From contig JAGBGV010000048.1 in assembly GCA_017935805.1 (NCBI GenBank), positions 1 through 22,975 on the forward strand: a stretch of 22,975 bases of DNA. Reading direction: 5' to 3'. Below the pieces are notes generated by a model. That model was not told the DNA's origin and did no database searches. It was given only the letters and a program-made list of their open reading frames with translations. Origin of the DNA: Clostridia bacterium (lineage in GTDB: Bacteria > Bacillota_A > Clostridia > Oscillospirales > CAG-272). The translations under genes and the position numbers were made by a program. Below, piece after piece: positions 1 through 7,218 of this stretch (position 1 is the first letter of the stretch; the number at the start of each line of letters is the position of its first letter).

Positions 1-12
1 CGTAGTCCTCGT

Positions 13-60
13 GGGTGGAATAGGCTGATATTATTATTTTGTGTTCCTTATATTCCACCC
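13..60. repeat. Inverted repeat, copy 1 of a hairpin element
   Basis: A perfect 10-bp inverted repeat, gggtggaata at 13-22 and tattccaccc at 51-60, surrounds a 28-nt AT-rich loop. The bases just before it (1-10, ending gtagtcctc) look like the right half of a second small hairpin whose left arm falls outside the window. A second copy with the same arms but a different loop lies at 1162-1232. Both copies sit just beyond a terminator that ends a minus-strand gene. No transposase is visible, so this is called a dispersed repeat only. Confidence 0.75.
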
Positions 61-81
61 GGGCGCAGTCAAATATCACTC

Positions 82-108
82 AAAAAACACCCCTTAGGGT
101 GCTTTTTT
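82..108 (-). terminator. Intrinsic terminator of the MBL hydrolase gene
   Basis: On the minus strand the arms CACCC and GGGTG enclose a 4-nt loop and are followed by six T. The A-rich left flank also makes it usable in the other direction. The stop codon of the MBL gene (107-109) lies at the base of the hairpin. The core is nearly identical to the argF terminator at 1248-1274. Confidence 0.85.
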
Positions 109-835
109 ATATCTCCACCATGTCTCCGTCGTTTGGAGCGCACATGGGGAATGGGTATTCACTTTTCATTCGGTTTATTTCGTCGAATCTGCCATCGGGG
201 TAAACGTGGGTGAAGAATACCTGCTTCGCCTTGGATTTTTTCAGATGCGGACCGATCTCGTCAAATCCGAAGTGCCCCAGTTCGCAAATGAAAGCATCAA
301 GCTCCTCGGAGATGATCTCGGGAACGTCATTGTACTTCAGATCCTGTGAAAAATCTCCGCCGAACAGCACACGCTTCTCCCCTTCGGTTATGAGGATCGC
401 GTATGAGGGATCTGTGTGCGCGGTCTTTATATATTCCGCCTTGATGTTTCCGTCGTCAAATACCACACCCTCTGTGGGAACATGGAATCTCAGCTTCTTC
501 GGGTTAAGCTCTCCGTCTCCCCAAGCACGGTTTGTAGCCTTGACAGTTTCGATCAGCTCTTCCGTTGTGAGGAAAAAGTCACAGCTTGTCTGATACAGAT
601 ACCAGTTCATGCGGTTTGCGAGGAAAGGGATCCCGGCAGTATGGTCGCAGTGGGCATGAGAGGTAAACACCGCGCGAATCGAGTCGAGAGGTCTGCCGCT
701 CTTTTGAAAAATATCGGTGACAGGTGCGCCCGCATCTACGAGATAAACGGAATTCCCCGACTCTATCATGAAACAGCTGCAGTATCTGCTTGCTCGCGGA
801 ACTCCATGGGATGTGCCGACAAAAGTTATCTTCAT
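107..835 (-). CDS. MBL-fold metallo-hydrolase (RNase Z/phosphodiesterase-like)
   Basis: A 242-residue protein of the metallo-beta-lactamase fold. It starts like the RNase Z/PhnP/cAMP-phosphodiesterase branch (MKITFVGTSHGVP) and carries the metal motif HAHCDH at residues 60-65. Further likely ligands are H140, D161 (FGGDFS) and H210 (FFTHVYPDG), enough for a two-metal centre. The family hydrolyses phosphodiester or other ester bonds in the cytoplasm; the substrate cannot be read from the sequence. The ATG at 835 was chosen because GGAGG (844-848) lies 8 nt upstream and a promoter at 876-904 begins transcription inside the longer ORF, which would add 42 poorly conserved-looking residues. The gene stands alone: 437 nt of repeat-rich DNA separate it from argF, and a terminator ends it. 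There is no RNase Z exosite arm, so an RNase Z role is less likely than a small phosphodiesterase. The fold is certain, the function unknown. Confidence 0.88.
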   Translation of the reverse strand: MKITFVGTSHGVPRASRYCSCFMIESGNSVYLVDAGAPVTDIFQKSGRPLDSIRAVFTSHAHCDHTAGIPFLANRMNWYLYQTSCDFFLTTEELIETVKATNRAWGDGELNPKKLRFHVPTEGVVFDDGNIKAEYIKTAHTDPSYAILITEGEKRVLFGGDFSQDLKYNDVPEIISEELDAFICELGHFGFDEIGPHLKKSKAKQVFFTHVYPDGRFDEINRMKSEYPFPMCAPNDGDMVEI

Positions 836-843
836 TGGTTTTT

Positions 844-848
844 CCTCC
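844..848 (-). promoter_or_regulatory. Ribosome binding site deciding the MBL gene start
   Basis: GGAGG on the minus strand, 8 nt before the ATG at 835. It selects this start over the ATG at 961, which lies upstream of the predicted promoter. Confidence 0.85.
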
Positions 849-875
849 GCTTGTGGGATAGATGGTATCAGCTTG

Positions 876-904
876 AATGTATCATTTTTTCGCCGTCTTG
901 TCAA
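876..904 (-). promoter_or_regulatory. Sigma-A-type promoter for the MBL gene
   Basis: Minus-strand TTGACA (899-904), a 17-nt spacer and TACATT (876-881). The expected transcription start is near 869, giving a leader of about 34 nt. It agrees with the ribosome site and the start at 835. Confidence 0.8.
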
Positions 905-969
905 GATGTTTTGTGAAAACACACTCAAAGTAAATTGCGATGTTCCACCGTAGTGAAACACTACACTTT

Positions 970-1035
970 GTCATCCTGAGCCTGCCGAAGGATCTCACAA
1001 TGGATTCTTCGACTCCGTACTTCCCTCAGAATGAC
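970..1035. repeat. Imperfect palindrome of the TCATCCTGAG/CTCAGAATGA dispersed type
   Basis: Outer arms gtcatcctgag (970-980) and ctcagaatgac (1025-1035) pair at 10 of 11 positions. Inner arms gaaggatc (987-994) and gattcttc (1003-1010) pair at 7 of 8, around an 8-nt loop. This type of palindrome is scattered between genes in many bacteria; its conceptual translation gives the familiar VILSE-like strings. A right-half copy is present twice at 2343-2420. Confidence 0.8.
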
Positions 1036-1119
1036 AAAAAGTCACCATCACTCATAACTCAGCTACACCATTTTCAAAAATACTTTTCGAACAAGGTGAG
1101 AAAAGTTACCACACTTATT

Positions 1120-1142
1120 ACTTCTTCACTATTACCTCTTAC
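1120..1142. repeat. 23-nt direct repeat, copy 1
   Basis: This 23-nt sequence (starting acttcttcactatt) matches 4698-4720 at 22 of 23 positions. Copy 1 lies between genes. Copy 2 overlaps the apparent start of the small ORF between argJ and argB. Confidence 0.75.
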
Positions 1143-1161
1143 CTCAACTAATAACTTAACA

Positions 1162-1232
1162 AGCCGAGACGAAGTCTCGTGGGTGGAATCAGTTAACGCT
1201 ATGTTATCGAACCGCAAATATTCCACCCGGCT
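1162..1232. repeat. Inverted-repeat element, copy 2 (three-way junction)
   Basis: The short outer arms agcc (1162-1165) and ggct (1229-1232) enclose two hairpins. The first is GAGAC-GAA-GTCTC (1166-1178). The second is gggtggaat (1181-1189) pairing perfectly with attccaccc (1220-1228) over a 30-nt loop. The larger hairpin matches copy 1 at 13-60 in its arms but not in its loop, as expected when structure rather than sequence is kept. The first hairpin has the same GAA loop as the array at 7506-7626. Confidence 0.75.
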
Positions 1233-1247
1233 CATAACCCATAACTC

Positions 1248-1274
1248 AAAAAACACCCCTTGGGGTCCTTTTTT
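1248..1274 (-). terminator. Intrinsic terminator of the arginine operon
   Basis: On the minus strand ACCCC and GGGGT form the arms around AA, with a run of A before and six T after. It overlaps the argF stop codon (1273-1275) and marks the end of the argCJBDF transcript. Confidence 0.85.
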
Positions 1275-2256
1275 ATAAAGTTGCCGCCATGACTGCCTTG
1301 ATGGTGTGCATGCGGTTTTCAGCTTCATCGAACACGATGGACTGCTCGCCTTCGAATACCTCGTCGGTTACTTCCATGCAGTCGATGCCGAATTTGCCGT
1401 ATATCTCACGTCCGACAGCTGTGCCGAGATCGTGGAACGCGGGCAGACAATGCATGAATCTGCACTGCTTTCCGGCGTTGTCCATGAGCGCTTTTGTTAC
1501 GCGATAGGGGGTCAGATCCTCGATGCGCTCTTTCCAAACGCTGTCAGGCTCGCCCATTGATACCCACACGTCTGTGTAGATAACGTCCGCACGGGCGGTA
1601 GCGGTCATAGGATCCTCAATGAACTCAAGTGTCGCGCCGGTCTCTTTAGCGATAGCCGCGCACTGTGCCACAAGCTCATCACTTGGGAAATACTTCTTCG
1701 GTGCGCAGGCAACAAAGTGCATACCCATTTTCGCACATCCGACCATCAGGGAGTTACCCATGTTGTATCGCGCGTCACCCATGTAAACCAGCTTTTTGCC
1801 TTTCAGTGAGCCGAAATGCTCCTTGATAGTGAGAAAATCCGCAAGGATCTGGGTGGGGTGGAATTCATTTGTAAGTCCGTTCCACACAGGCACTCCTGCG
1901 TGAGCTGCAAGTGACTCCACAAGCTCCTGACCGAAGCCGCGGTACTCAATACCGTCGAACATTCTGCCAAGTACACGGGCTGTGTCAGCAATGCTCTCTT
2001 TCTTGCCGATCTGTGATCCCGACGGATCGAGATAAACCGGGTGCATGCCAAGATCCGCTGCCGCAACCTCGAAGGCGCAACGTGTTCTGGTGCTGGTCTT
2101 TTCAAAAATGAGCGCAACATTCTTCCCCTCAAAGTCGCGGTGAGGGATGCCCGCTTTTTTCTTTGATTTGTATTCTGCCGCAAGCTCGATCAGTCCACCG
2201 ATCTCCTCGGGGGTGAAGTCAAGCAGCTTGAGAAATGATCTTCCTTTGAGATTCAT
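1273..2256 (-). CDS. argF: Ornithine carbamoyltransferase
   Basis: A 327-residue enzyme that makes citrulline from ornithine and carbamoyl phosphate, step six of arginine synthesis, in the cytoplasm. All family signatures are in order: STRTR at 55-59 (carbamoyl phosphate), HPTQ at 133-136, the SMGE loop at 233-236 (ornithine) and HCLPA at 269-273 with the catalytic Cys. Length is typical for the class. The ATG at 2256 is preceded by AGGAG (2264-2268). The open frame runs on for 105 codons, but that part is translated repeat DNA. It is the last gene of the arg operon. The 182 nt separating it from argD hold repeats and no terminator, so it is probably still on the same transcript. ArgF and argI cannot be told apart by sequence; argF follows the operon context. 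Confidence 0.97.
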   Translation of the reverse strand: MNLKGRSFLKLLDFTPEEIGGLIELAAEYKSKKKAGIPHRDFEGKNVALIFEKTSTRTRCAFEVAAADLGMHPVYLDPSGSQIGKKESIADTARVLGRMFDGIEYRGFGQELVESLAAHAGVPVWNGLTNEFHPTQILADFLTIKEHFGSLKGKKLVYMGDARYNMGNSLMVGCAKMGMHFVACAPKKYFPSDELVAQCAAIAKETGATLEFIEDPMTATARADVIYTDVWVSMGEPDSVWKERIEDLTPYRVTKALMDNAGKQCRFMHCLPAFHDLGTAVGREIYGKFGIDCMEVTDEVFEGEQSIVFDEAENRMHTIKAVMAATL

Positions 2257-2342
2257 ACGAAAACTCCTGAAAACATGAGATGTTTGTGAAATAACTTGTG
2301 ATTCATATAAATGAGTGAAGTGTAATAGACAGATTTCGAACA

Positions 2343-2420
2343 GATTCTTCGACTTCGTACTCCGTACTTCGCTCAGAATGACAGGTTTGTTCGTACTCCG
2401 TACTTCGCTCAGAATGACAG
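2343..2420. repeat. Two tandem right-half copies of the 970-1035 palindrome
   Basis: The sequence starting gattcttcgac (2343) and ending ctcagaatgacag matches the right arm of the 970-1035 element. Part of it repeats with a 36-nt period: units begin at 2354 and 2390, each starting ttcgtactccgtacttcgc. With no left arm present, these halves cannot fold as the full element does. They lie inside the arg transcript between argD and argF. Confidence 0.75.
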
Positions 2421-2431
2421 TTAAACCCAAC

Positions 2432-2459
2432 TTATAACTTATAACCCATAACCTATAAC
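2432..2459. repeat. Four 7-nt units (NNATAAC) overlapping the 3' end of argD
   Basis: The plus strand reads ttataac, ttataac, ccataac, ctataac. The argD stop codon (2439-2441) and its last residues (about VIGYGL) are encoded by these units. The same heptad is found at 1232-1245 and 7521-7661. Confidence 0.7.
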
Positions 2460-3608
2460 TTCTTTTATGGTTCCGATCGCTTCTTTCAGCGTGTTCATGG
2501 GGATGTTCAGGGCAAGGAGCAGTCTTACCTTGTCCTTGGCTGTAAGGCAAAGCACGCCTTTTTCCATACAAGAGGCAACAACTTCTCCTGCCGGCTTTGC
2601 TGTCTTGATGCCGATCATCAGTCCCATTCCGGTAACAGCCTCAACTCCGGCAGCCCCTTTGAGCTCGGAGAAGATATACTCACTCTTTGCCTTCACGTCA
2701 GCGAGGAATTTGTCAGTCAGTCTTGAGAGCACGCCTACCGCACCTGCACAGCACACAGGATTTCCACCGAAAGTGGAGCCGTGGTCGCCGTATCCCAGCA
2801 CGTTCTGCACTTTTTCCGACAGCATTGTTGCGCCGAGGGGAAGTCCGCCACCAAGTCCTTTTGCGGTGGATACCACATCGGGGGTAATGCCGTAGTTCAT
2901 ATATGAGTACAGCGCGCCGCTTCGTCCGTTACCTGTCTGCACCTCGTCAACTATGAGGATGATGTCCTCTTTTCTGGTGAACTCGTAGATTCCCTTGACG
3001 AAATCAGCATCCAGCGCACGGACACCGCCTTCACCCTGCACGCACTCGATCATGATAGCGGCAGTTTTGTTCTCCTTCGCCAGCTTGATAAGCGCGTCGA
3101 GATCATTTGCGGGGGTGTGGATGAATCCGGGGGTGAGCGGGTTGAACAGCTTGTGAAAGTGATCCTGACCTGTTGCCGCAAGGGTGGTCAGAGTTCTTCC
3201 GTGGAAGCTCTGCTCGAGAGTGATGATCGTGTAATAGTCCTCACTCTTGTGCTCTGCGGCGTATTTGCGTGCCACCTTGATCGCACACTCGTTAGCTTCA
3301 GCACCGCTGTTGGAGAAGAACACCTTTTTCATGCCTGTTCTCTCGCAAAGCATCTGTGCGAGACGTGCGCAGGGCTCTGTGTAGTACAGGTTTGATGTGT
3401 GCTGTACCTTGCCCATCTGCTCAGTTACCGCCGCTTGCCAGATGTCATCCGCGATACCGAATGTGTTTACTGCAATACCCGAGCCCATGTCAATGTAGCT
3501 CTTGCCGTCGGAGCCGGTCAGTATTGATCCCTTGCCGGATACCAGCTCTACGGGGAAACGCTTGTATGTACCTGCAACGTAATTGTTGTCTATCTCTCTG
3601 ATGCTCAT
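2439..3608 (-). CDS. argD: Acetylornithine aminotransferase
   Basis: A 389-residue class III PLP aminotransferase converting N-acetylglutamate semialdehyde to N-acetylornithine with glutamate as donor. Visible motifs are SGAEA (101-105), the HGRT segment near 136-139, DEVQTG (221-226), the PLP lysine K250 in STAKGLGGG and HGSTFGGNP (276-284). The ATG at 3608 overlaps the argB stop codon by 4 nt (ATGA), and AGGAGG lies just upstream inside argB, so translation is probably coupled. The C-terminal residues are encoded by intergenic-type NNATAAC repeats. This suggests that the original end was replaced or trimmed; the active site is unaffected. The protein might also act on succinyl-diaminopimelate, as some ArgD proteins do. 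The operon position makes the arginine role the main one. Confidence 0.96.
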   Translation of the reverse strand: MSIREIDNNYVAGTYKRFPVELVSGKGSILTGSDGKSYIDMGSGIAVNTFGIADDIWQAAVTEQMGKVQHTSNLYYTEPCARLAQMLCERTGMKKVFFSNSGAEANECAIKVARKYAAEHKSEDYYTIITLEQSFHGRTLTTLAATGQDHFHKLFNPLTPGFIHTPANDLDALIKLAKENKTAAIMIECVQGEGGVRALDADFVKGIYEFTRKEDIILIVDEVQTGNGRSGALYSYMNYGITPDVVSTAKGLGGGLPLGATMLSEKVQNVLGYGDHGSTFGGNPVCCAGAVGVLSRLTDKFLADVKAKSEYIFSELKGAAGVEAVTGMGLMIGIKTAKPAGEVVASCMEKGVLCLTAKDKVRLLLALNIPMNTLKEAIGTIKEVIGYGL

Positions 3609-4474
3609 TTTTTGCCTCCTGTTACCATTGTTCCTGCGCCCTCGTCGGTGAGAAGCTCCATGAGGATGGAGTGGGGCACGCGACCGTCCATGATGATAAC
3701 ATTTTTTACGCCCTTGTGGATGGCCTCGATGCAGCAGTCCACCTTGGGAATCATGCCTCCGGAGATAACGCCCTCGTCATACAGCTTTGCAGCTTCGTCG
3801 ATGGTGATCTCGGGAATGAGTGTGGTTGGATCGTCCCTGTCGCGGAGAATACCGTCGATGTCAGTCATCATGATAAGTCTCTCCGCACCGAGAGCACCTG
3901 CAATATAAGCTGCCGCGGTGTCGCCGTTGATGTTGTAGGCGTTGCCGTCCTTGTCGCAGCCGACTGTGGAGATAACGGGGATGTATCCCTTCTCAAGCAG
4001 GTCAACTACAGGGTGGATATGTATTTTTGTGATCTCGCCAACGTAGCCCAGCCGCTCGTCCTTGATCTTTGCTTCAATAAGTCTGCCGTCCATGCCGGAG
4101 ATGCCCATTGCCTTACCGCCGTACTTCTCAAGCATGTTTACAAGAGTTTTGTTCACCTTACCGCACAGCACCATCTGCACGATGTCAACAGTCTCCTTGT
4201 CGGTAACGCGCAGTCCGTCAACGAAAACAGGCTTCTTGCCAAGCTTGTCCATGAGTCCGCTGATCTCGGGACCGCCGCCGTGTACCAGCACGATCTTCAC
4301 GCCGATAAGCTGCAGAAGCACGATGTCCTCCATGACCTGCTGCTTCAGCACCTCGCTTGTCATTGCGTTGCCGCCGTACTTTACTACGACGATCTTGCCG
4401 TTATATCTTTTTATATGCGGCAGGGCCTCGGTCAGCACCTTGGCTCTTTCCGCGTTAGTAAATTCGTTATTCAT
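3605..4474 (-). CDS. argB: N-acetylglutamate kinase
   Basis: A 289-residue amino-acid kinase that phosphorylates N-acetylglutamate, the second step of the acetyl cycle. KYGGNAM (32-38) and HGGGPEI (65-71) are the phosphate-binding and substrate glycine-rich loops, and SGGMIPK near the C-terminus is also typical. It has an N-terminal helix before the core (about residues 5-25). In this family that extension goes with hexameric, arginine-inhibited enzymes, as expected when argJ recycles the acetyl group; feedback control here is inference. The ATG at 4474 has AGGAGG (4486-4491) ten or so nt upstream, inside the small ORF that ends 3 nt before argB. It overlaps argD by 4 nt. Confidence 0.97.
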   Translation of the reverse strand: MNNEFTNAERAKVLTEALPHIKRYNGKIVVVKYGGNAMTSEVLKQQVMEDIVLLQLIGVKIVLVHGGGPEISGLMDKLGKKPVFVDGLRVTDKETVDIVQMVLCGKVNKTLVNMLEKYGGKAMGISGMDGRLIEAKIKDERLGYVGEITKIHIHPVVDLLEKGYIPVISTVGCDKDGNAYNINGDTAAAYIAGALGAERLIMMTDIDGILRDRDDPTTLIPEITIDEAAKLYDEGVISGGMIPKVDCCIEAIHKGVKNVIIMDGRVPHSILMELLTDEGAGTMVTGGKK

Positions 4475-4477
4475 AGA

Positions 4478-4699
4478 TTACCATTCCTCCTCAGACTTAC
4501 ACAGGATCTTGTTATCAACAATACTATGTGTGTTAATGTCAATGTGCTGATCTGATAATTCAAGCAGGGCAGTAAAATAAGTTTCTAATTCTTCCTCAGT
4601 CATCGAGTCAATCTTATCTGTAGGCATTGTTAAAACTGCCTCAGGGGTCCAGCCGTATCTAATAGTAAAATCCTCAATGAGCTTCTTATCAAAATTCAC
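4478..4699 (-). CDS. Small hypothetical protein inside the arg operon (73 codons)
   Basis: I do not recognise this ORF. It would encode a 73-residue acidic, soluble protein with no membrane segment. The middle contains an RYGWTPEAV stretch and an acidic helix-like segment (MTEEELETYF). It fits exactly between argJ and argB: its stop lies 3 nt before the argB ATG, and the argB ribosome site is within it. The apparent start is GTG at 4699, with a weak GAGGG about 10 nt upstream. Both the start and the ribosome site lie in a 23-nt dispersed repeat, so the original start may have been overwritten. The next in-frame ATG would leave 49 residues. It could be a real small protein, a decayed gene, or a phage-derived fragment. 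Confidence 0.45.
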   Translation of the reverse strand: MNFDKKLIEDFTIRYGWTPEAVLTMPTDKIDSMTEEELETYFTALLELSDQHIDINTHSIVDNKILCKSEEEW

Positions 4700-4720
4700 T
4701 TCTTCACTATTCCCTCTTAC
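4698..4720. repeat. 23-nt direct repeat, copy 2
   Basis: Matches 1120-1142 at 22 of 23 positions. It overlaps the GTG start and the likely ribosome site of the small ORF, and ends 14 nt before the argJ stop codon. Confidence 0.75.
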
Positions 4721-4733
4721 TTATTCCTCTACC

Positions 4734-5948
4734 TTAGGTTCTGTAGTCTCCGTTGATCTTTACGTAATCGTATGTAAGGTCGCATCCCCATGCGGTAGAG
4801 GAATATTCGCCGTCCCCCAGGGTTACGAGGATCTCTATCTCGCGCTCGAGGAGAATTTCCTTTGCGATCTCTTCGGAAAAGTCTACACCTGCGCCGTCAC
4901 GGCATACTTCGATAGTACCCTTGGGACTTCTGAATGATACGCCAACCTTGCTTACGTCAACAGGTGCGCCGCTGTAGCCGATAGCGCAGAGCACACGGCC
5001 CCAGTTTGCGTCAGCACCGAACATGGCAGCCTTGAGCAGGGATGAGCAGATAACGCTCTTTGCTACAGTTTTTGCAGTATCGAGAGTGTCCGCACCGCTG
5101 ACCTTACATTCAAGCAGCTTTGTTGCACCCTCGCCGTCTCCCGCGATCATGCGGCACAGGTGGATGGTCACTGTGTTCAGCGCTTTCATGAATGTATCGA
5201 AGTCCTCACCCTCTGAGGTGATCATTTCGTTTCCTGCCGCGCCGTTTGCGAGAACTACTACCATATCGTTGGTGGATGTGTCGCCGTCAACGCTGAGCAT
5301 ATTGAATGTGCCTGTAATATCAGCGGACAGCGCCTTCTGCAGCATTTCGGGGGCGATCGATGCGTCAGTTGTGATAAACACCAGCATTGTCGCCATGTTG
5401 GGATGGATCATGCCGCTACCCTTTGCGATACCGCCGATGCGGGCAGTTTTGCCGCCGATCTCGAATTCAACTGCAACTTCCTTTTTCACGGTGTCAGTTG
5501 TCATGATACCCTCTGCCGCCGCGTCGCTACCGTCTGTGTTGAGTCCTTCAACGAGGGAGGGGATACCGTCCACGAAAGGATCAATGCACATGGGCTGACC
5601 GATAACGCTTGTGGATGCCACAACGATGTCGTCGGATGCAATGCCAAGCTCCTTCGCAAGAAGGTCGCAGGTTGCCTCAGCTATTTCAGCACCGTTTGCG
5701 TTGCAGGTGTTGGCGTTACCGCTGTTGCAGATGATCGCCTGTGCTGTGCCGTTGGCGATATGCTTTTTGGTAACAGCAAGAGGCGCGCCTTTTACCAGAT
5801 TAGTGGTGTAAACAGCCGCCGCAGATGCCACGTTTTCGCTGTAAATGAGAGCGAGGTCGCGCTTGGTGCGGTTTTTTCTGATTCCGCAATGCACTCCGTT
5901 CGCCTTAAATCCCTTTGCGGCACATACACCGCCGTTAATTATATTCAT
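4734..5948 (-). CDS. argJ: Glutamate N-acetyltransferase/amino-acid acetyltransferase
   Basis: A 404-residue ArgJ of normal length. It moves the acetyl group from N-acetylornithine to glutamate and so releases ornithine; many members also acetylate glutamate from acetyl-CoA. The precursor cuts itself within KGSGMIHPNMATML, between A186 and T187, and T187 becomes the N-terminal nucleophile of the beta chain. That motif is intact. Other typical parts are the NSGNANTC oxyanion region (75-82), DGDTSTND and GADANWGR in the beta chain. The ATG at 5948 has an AAAGGA-type ribosome site. It follows argC after 65 nt. Whether it is bifunctional cannot be decided from sequence, but no argA is present in the window. 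Confidence 0.96.
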   Translation of the reverse strand: MNIINGGVCAAKGFKANGVHCGIRKNRTKRDLALIYSENVASAAAVYTTNLVKGAPLAVTKKHIANGTAQAIICNSGNANTCNANGAEIAEATCDLLAKELGIASDDIVVASTSVIGQPMCIDPFVDGIPSLVEGLNTDGSDAAAEGIMTTDTVKKEVAVEFEIGGKTARIGGIAKGSGMIHPNMATMLVFITTDASIAPEMLQKALSADITGTFNMLSVDGDTSTNDMVVVLANGAAGNEMITSEGEDFDTFMKALNTVTIHLCRMIAGDGEGATKLLECKVSGADTLDTAKTVAKSVICSSLLKAAMFGADANWGRVLCAIGYSGAPVDVSKVGVSFRSPKGTIEVCRDGAGVDFSEEIAKEILLEREIEILVTLGDGEYSSTAWGCDLTYDYVKINGDYRT

Positions 5949-6013
5949 GATCGTTATTTCCTTTGTTGTGTTGTTGTTATGTCTCTTATGTTATTTCGGC
6001 GTACAGCCTATGC

Positions 6014-6937
6014 TTACACGTTCAGCCCCGTAGCCTCGTCAACTCCAAGGAGAATGTTCATGTTCTGTATCGCCGCGCCGGATGCTCCCTTGCCGAGATT
6101 GTCGAATCTGGATATGAGCAGTATCCGCTCCTCGTTACCGCAGACTGTGATCTCCATGTCGTCCCGACCTCTCATCTTTCCCGCAGAGAGGAAGCCACCC
6201 TCGTCATCTGCTTCGGTGAACTTAACAAGACCGCTTTTGTAGTAGTCCCGGTAGACTGCCTTGATGTCGTCAGATGTTCCGTTTATCTCGTCGCGGAACA
6301 GGGGAACTGTGACCTCCATGCCTGCGTAGTAGGGCGCAACGATGGGGCAGAACACAGGCGCGTGACGGATTCCGCATATCTTTGACATCTCGGGCAGATG
6401 CTTGTGCTTTTGGGTGAGTCCGTACTGTCTCGGTGCATCGAGCAGTGGATCTCTGCCGGCATCTTCGTATTCCGCGATCATCTTTTTGCCGCCGCCGGAG
6501 TAGCCTGTCAGTGAATGAGCAGTCAGACGTGCGTCCGATTTAATAATCCCTGCACGGACAAGCGGCTCGACCAGTGCTACAAATCCGCTGGCGTGACATC
6601 CCGGGTTGGCGATCCGCTTTGATGCGGCGATCATTGCCCGTCTGCCGAGCAGCTCCGGAAAGCCGTATGCCCAGCCGTCGTTTGTTCTGTGAGCGGTGGA
6701 TGTGTCAATTACTGCGGTGTTTGGGTTTTCGATAAGTGAGACCGCCTCAATAGCCGCCGCGTCGGGCAGACAAAGGAAGGCGATATCAGCAGAATTGAGA
6801 GCCTCTCGTCGGGCTTCGGTATCCTTGCGCAGCTCTTCTGTAAGCTTCAAAAGCTCGATATCATTTCTGCCGCCAAGCCGCTCGTAAATGCGCAGACCGG
6901 TTGTTCCGGCACTTCCGTCAATGAAAATTTTGGTCAT
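6014..6937 (-). CDS. argC: N-acetyl-gamma-glutamyl-phosphate reductase
   Basis: A 307-residue NADPH-dependent reductase that makes N-acetylglutamate semialdehyde. The N-terminal dinucleotide loop GSAGTTGLRI is at residues 8-17, and the catalytic Cys is C114 in ANPGCHASGF. Its length and the short N-terminal loop fit the shorter (type 2) AGPR class rather than the roughly 345-residue class, which is somewhat unusual for a Firmicute argCJBDF operon. The ATG at 6937 has a GGGAG ribosome site. It is the first gene of the operon, with a strong promoter and possible ArgR box upstream. Confidence 0.95.
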   Translation of the reverse strand: MTKIFIDGSAGTTGLRIYERLGGRNDIELLKLTEELRKDTEARREALNSADIAFLCLPDAAAIEAVSLIENPNTAVIDTSTAHRTNDGWAYGFPELLGRRAMIAASKRIANPGCHASGFVALVEPLVRAGIIKSDARLTAHSLTGYSGGGKKMIAEYEDAGRDPLLDAPRQYGLTQKHKHLPEMSKICGIRHAPVFCPIVAPYYAGMEVTVPLFRDEINGTSDDIKAVYRDYYKSGLVKFTEADDEGGFLSAGKMRGRDDMEITVCGNEERILLISRFDNLGKGASGAAIQNMNILLGVDEATGLNV

Positions 6938-7010
6938 TTCGACTCTCCCTTCGTCGGATTTTCAGCTCTTTTTTGCGAAATTTTGAGGCAATACCTCTCC
7001 ATTATGATTT

Positions 7011-7024
7011 TGAATAAATATACG
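7011..7024. promoter_or_regulatory. Candidate ArgR operator (ARG box)
   Basis: The plus strand reads tgaataaatatacg, close to the Gram-positive ARG-box pattern TGAATnnnnATTCA: the left half is perfect and the right half weak. It lies at about +1 to +10 of the predicted argC transcription start, where a repressor would block initiation. A second TGAATA half-site lies in the promoter spacer (7041-7046, minus strand). Arginine repression of the operon is therefore likely but unproven. Confidence 0.55.
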
Positions 7025-7027
7025 GCT

Positions 7028-7056
7028 ATTATACACCATATATTCACATTTGTCAA
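7028..7056 (-). promoter_or_regulatory. Consensus sigma-A promoter of the arginine operon
   Basis: Minus-strand TTGACA (7051-7056), exactly 17 nt, then TATAAT (7028-7033): a perfect consensus match. The start point is expected near 7021, giving a leader of about 84 nt before argC. No T-box or other riboswitch pattern was recognised in the leader. Confidence 0.9.
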
Positions 7057-7218
7057 GGGTTTTGGCTGGTAGTATTCATTGTCATAATTGATGATTTATT
7101 TGATTTTTGCACCTCATTTATGGGAATTTGACAGGTGGCAGTAAGTCATGGCGGTAAACCTGTAATCGACTGTTTGCCTCAAGCGACCTCGAGGTGCACT
7201 TTTCTTTTTTTCCTTAAC

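Larger units (their letters stand above)
836..1272. other. Gene-free, repeat-rich interval between the MBL gene and argF
   Basis: No gene is supported here. It holds the MBL promoter and ribosome site, an imperfect palindrome (970-1035), a 23-nt sequence repeated inside the arg operon (1120-1142), a three-way-junction inverted repeat (1162-1232), two 7-nt units of the form NNATAAC (1232-1245) and the argF terminator. Confidence 0.8.

Noticed and set aside
836..961. N-terminal extension of the MBL gene to an ATG at 961
   Set aside because: The promoter (876-904) and the GGAGG site both lie inside the extension, and the added residues do not belong to the fold, which begins at MKITFVGTSHG.
2257..2571. 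N-terminal extension of argF
   Set aside because: The 105 extra codons translate the dispersed repeats (VILSEVRST twice) and run into argD. The ATG at 2256 has a good ribosome site and gives a normal-length protein.
6938..7020. T-box or arginine riboswitch in the argC leader
   Set aside because: The leader is only about 84 nt, with no T-box GGUGGNACCGCG sequence and no terminator; a repressor site explains control better.
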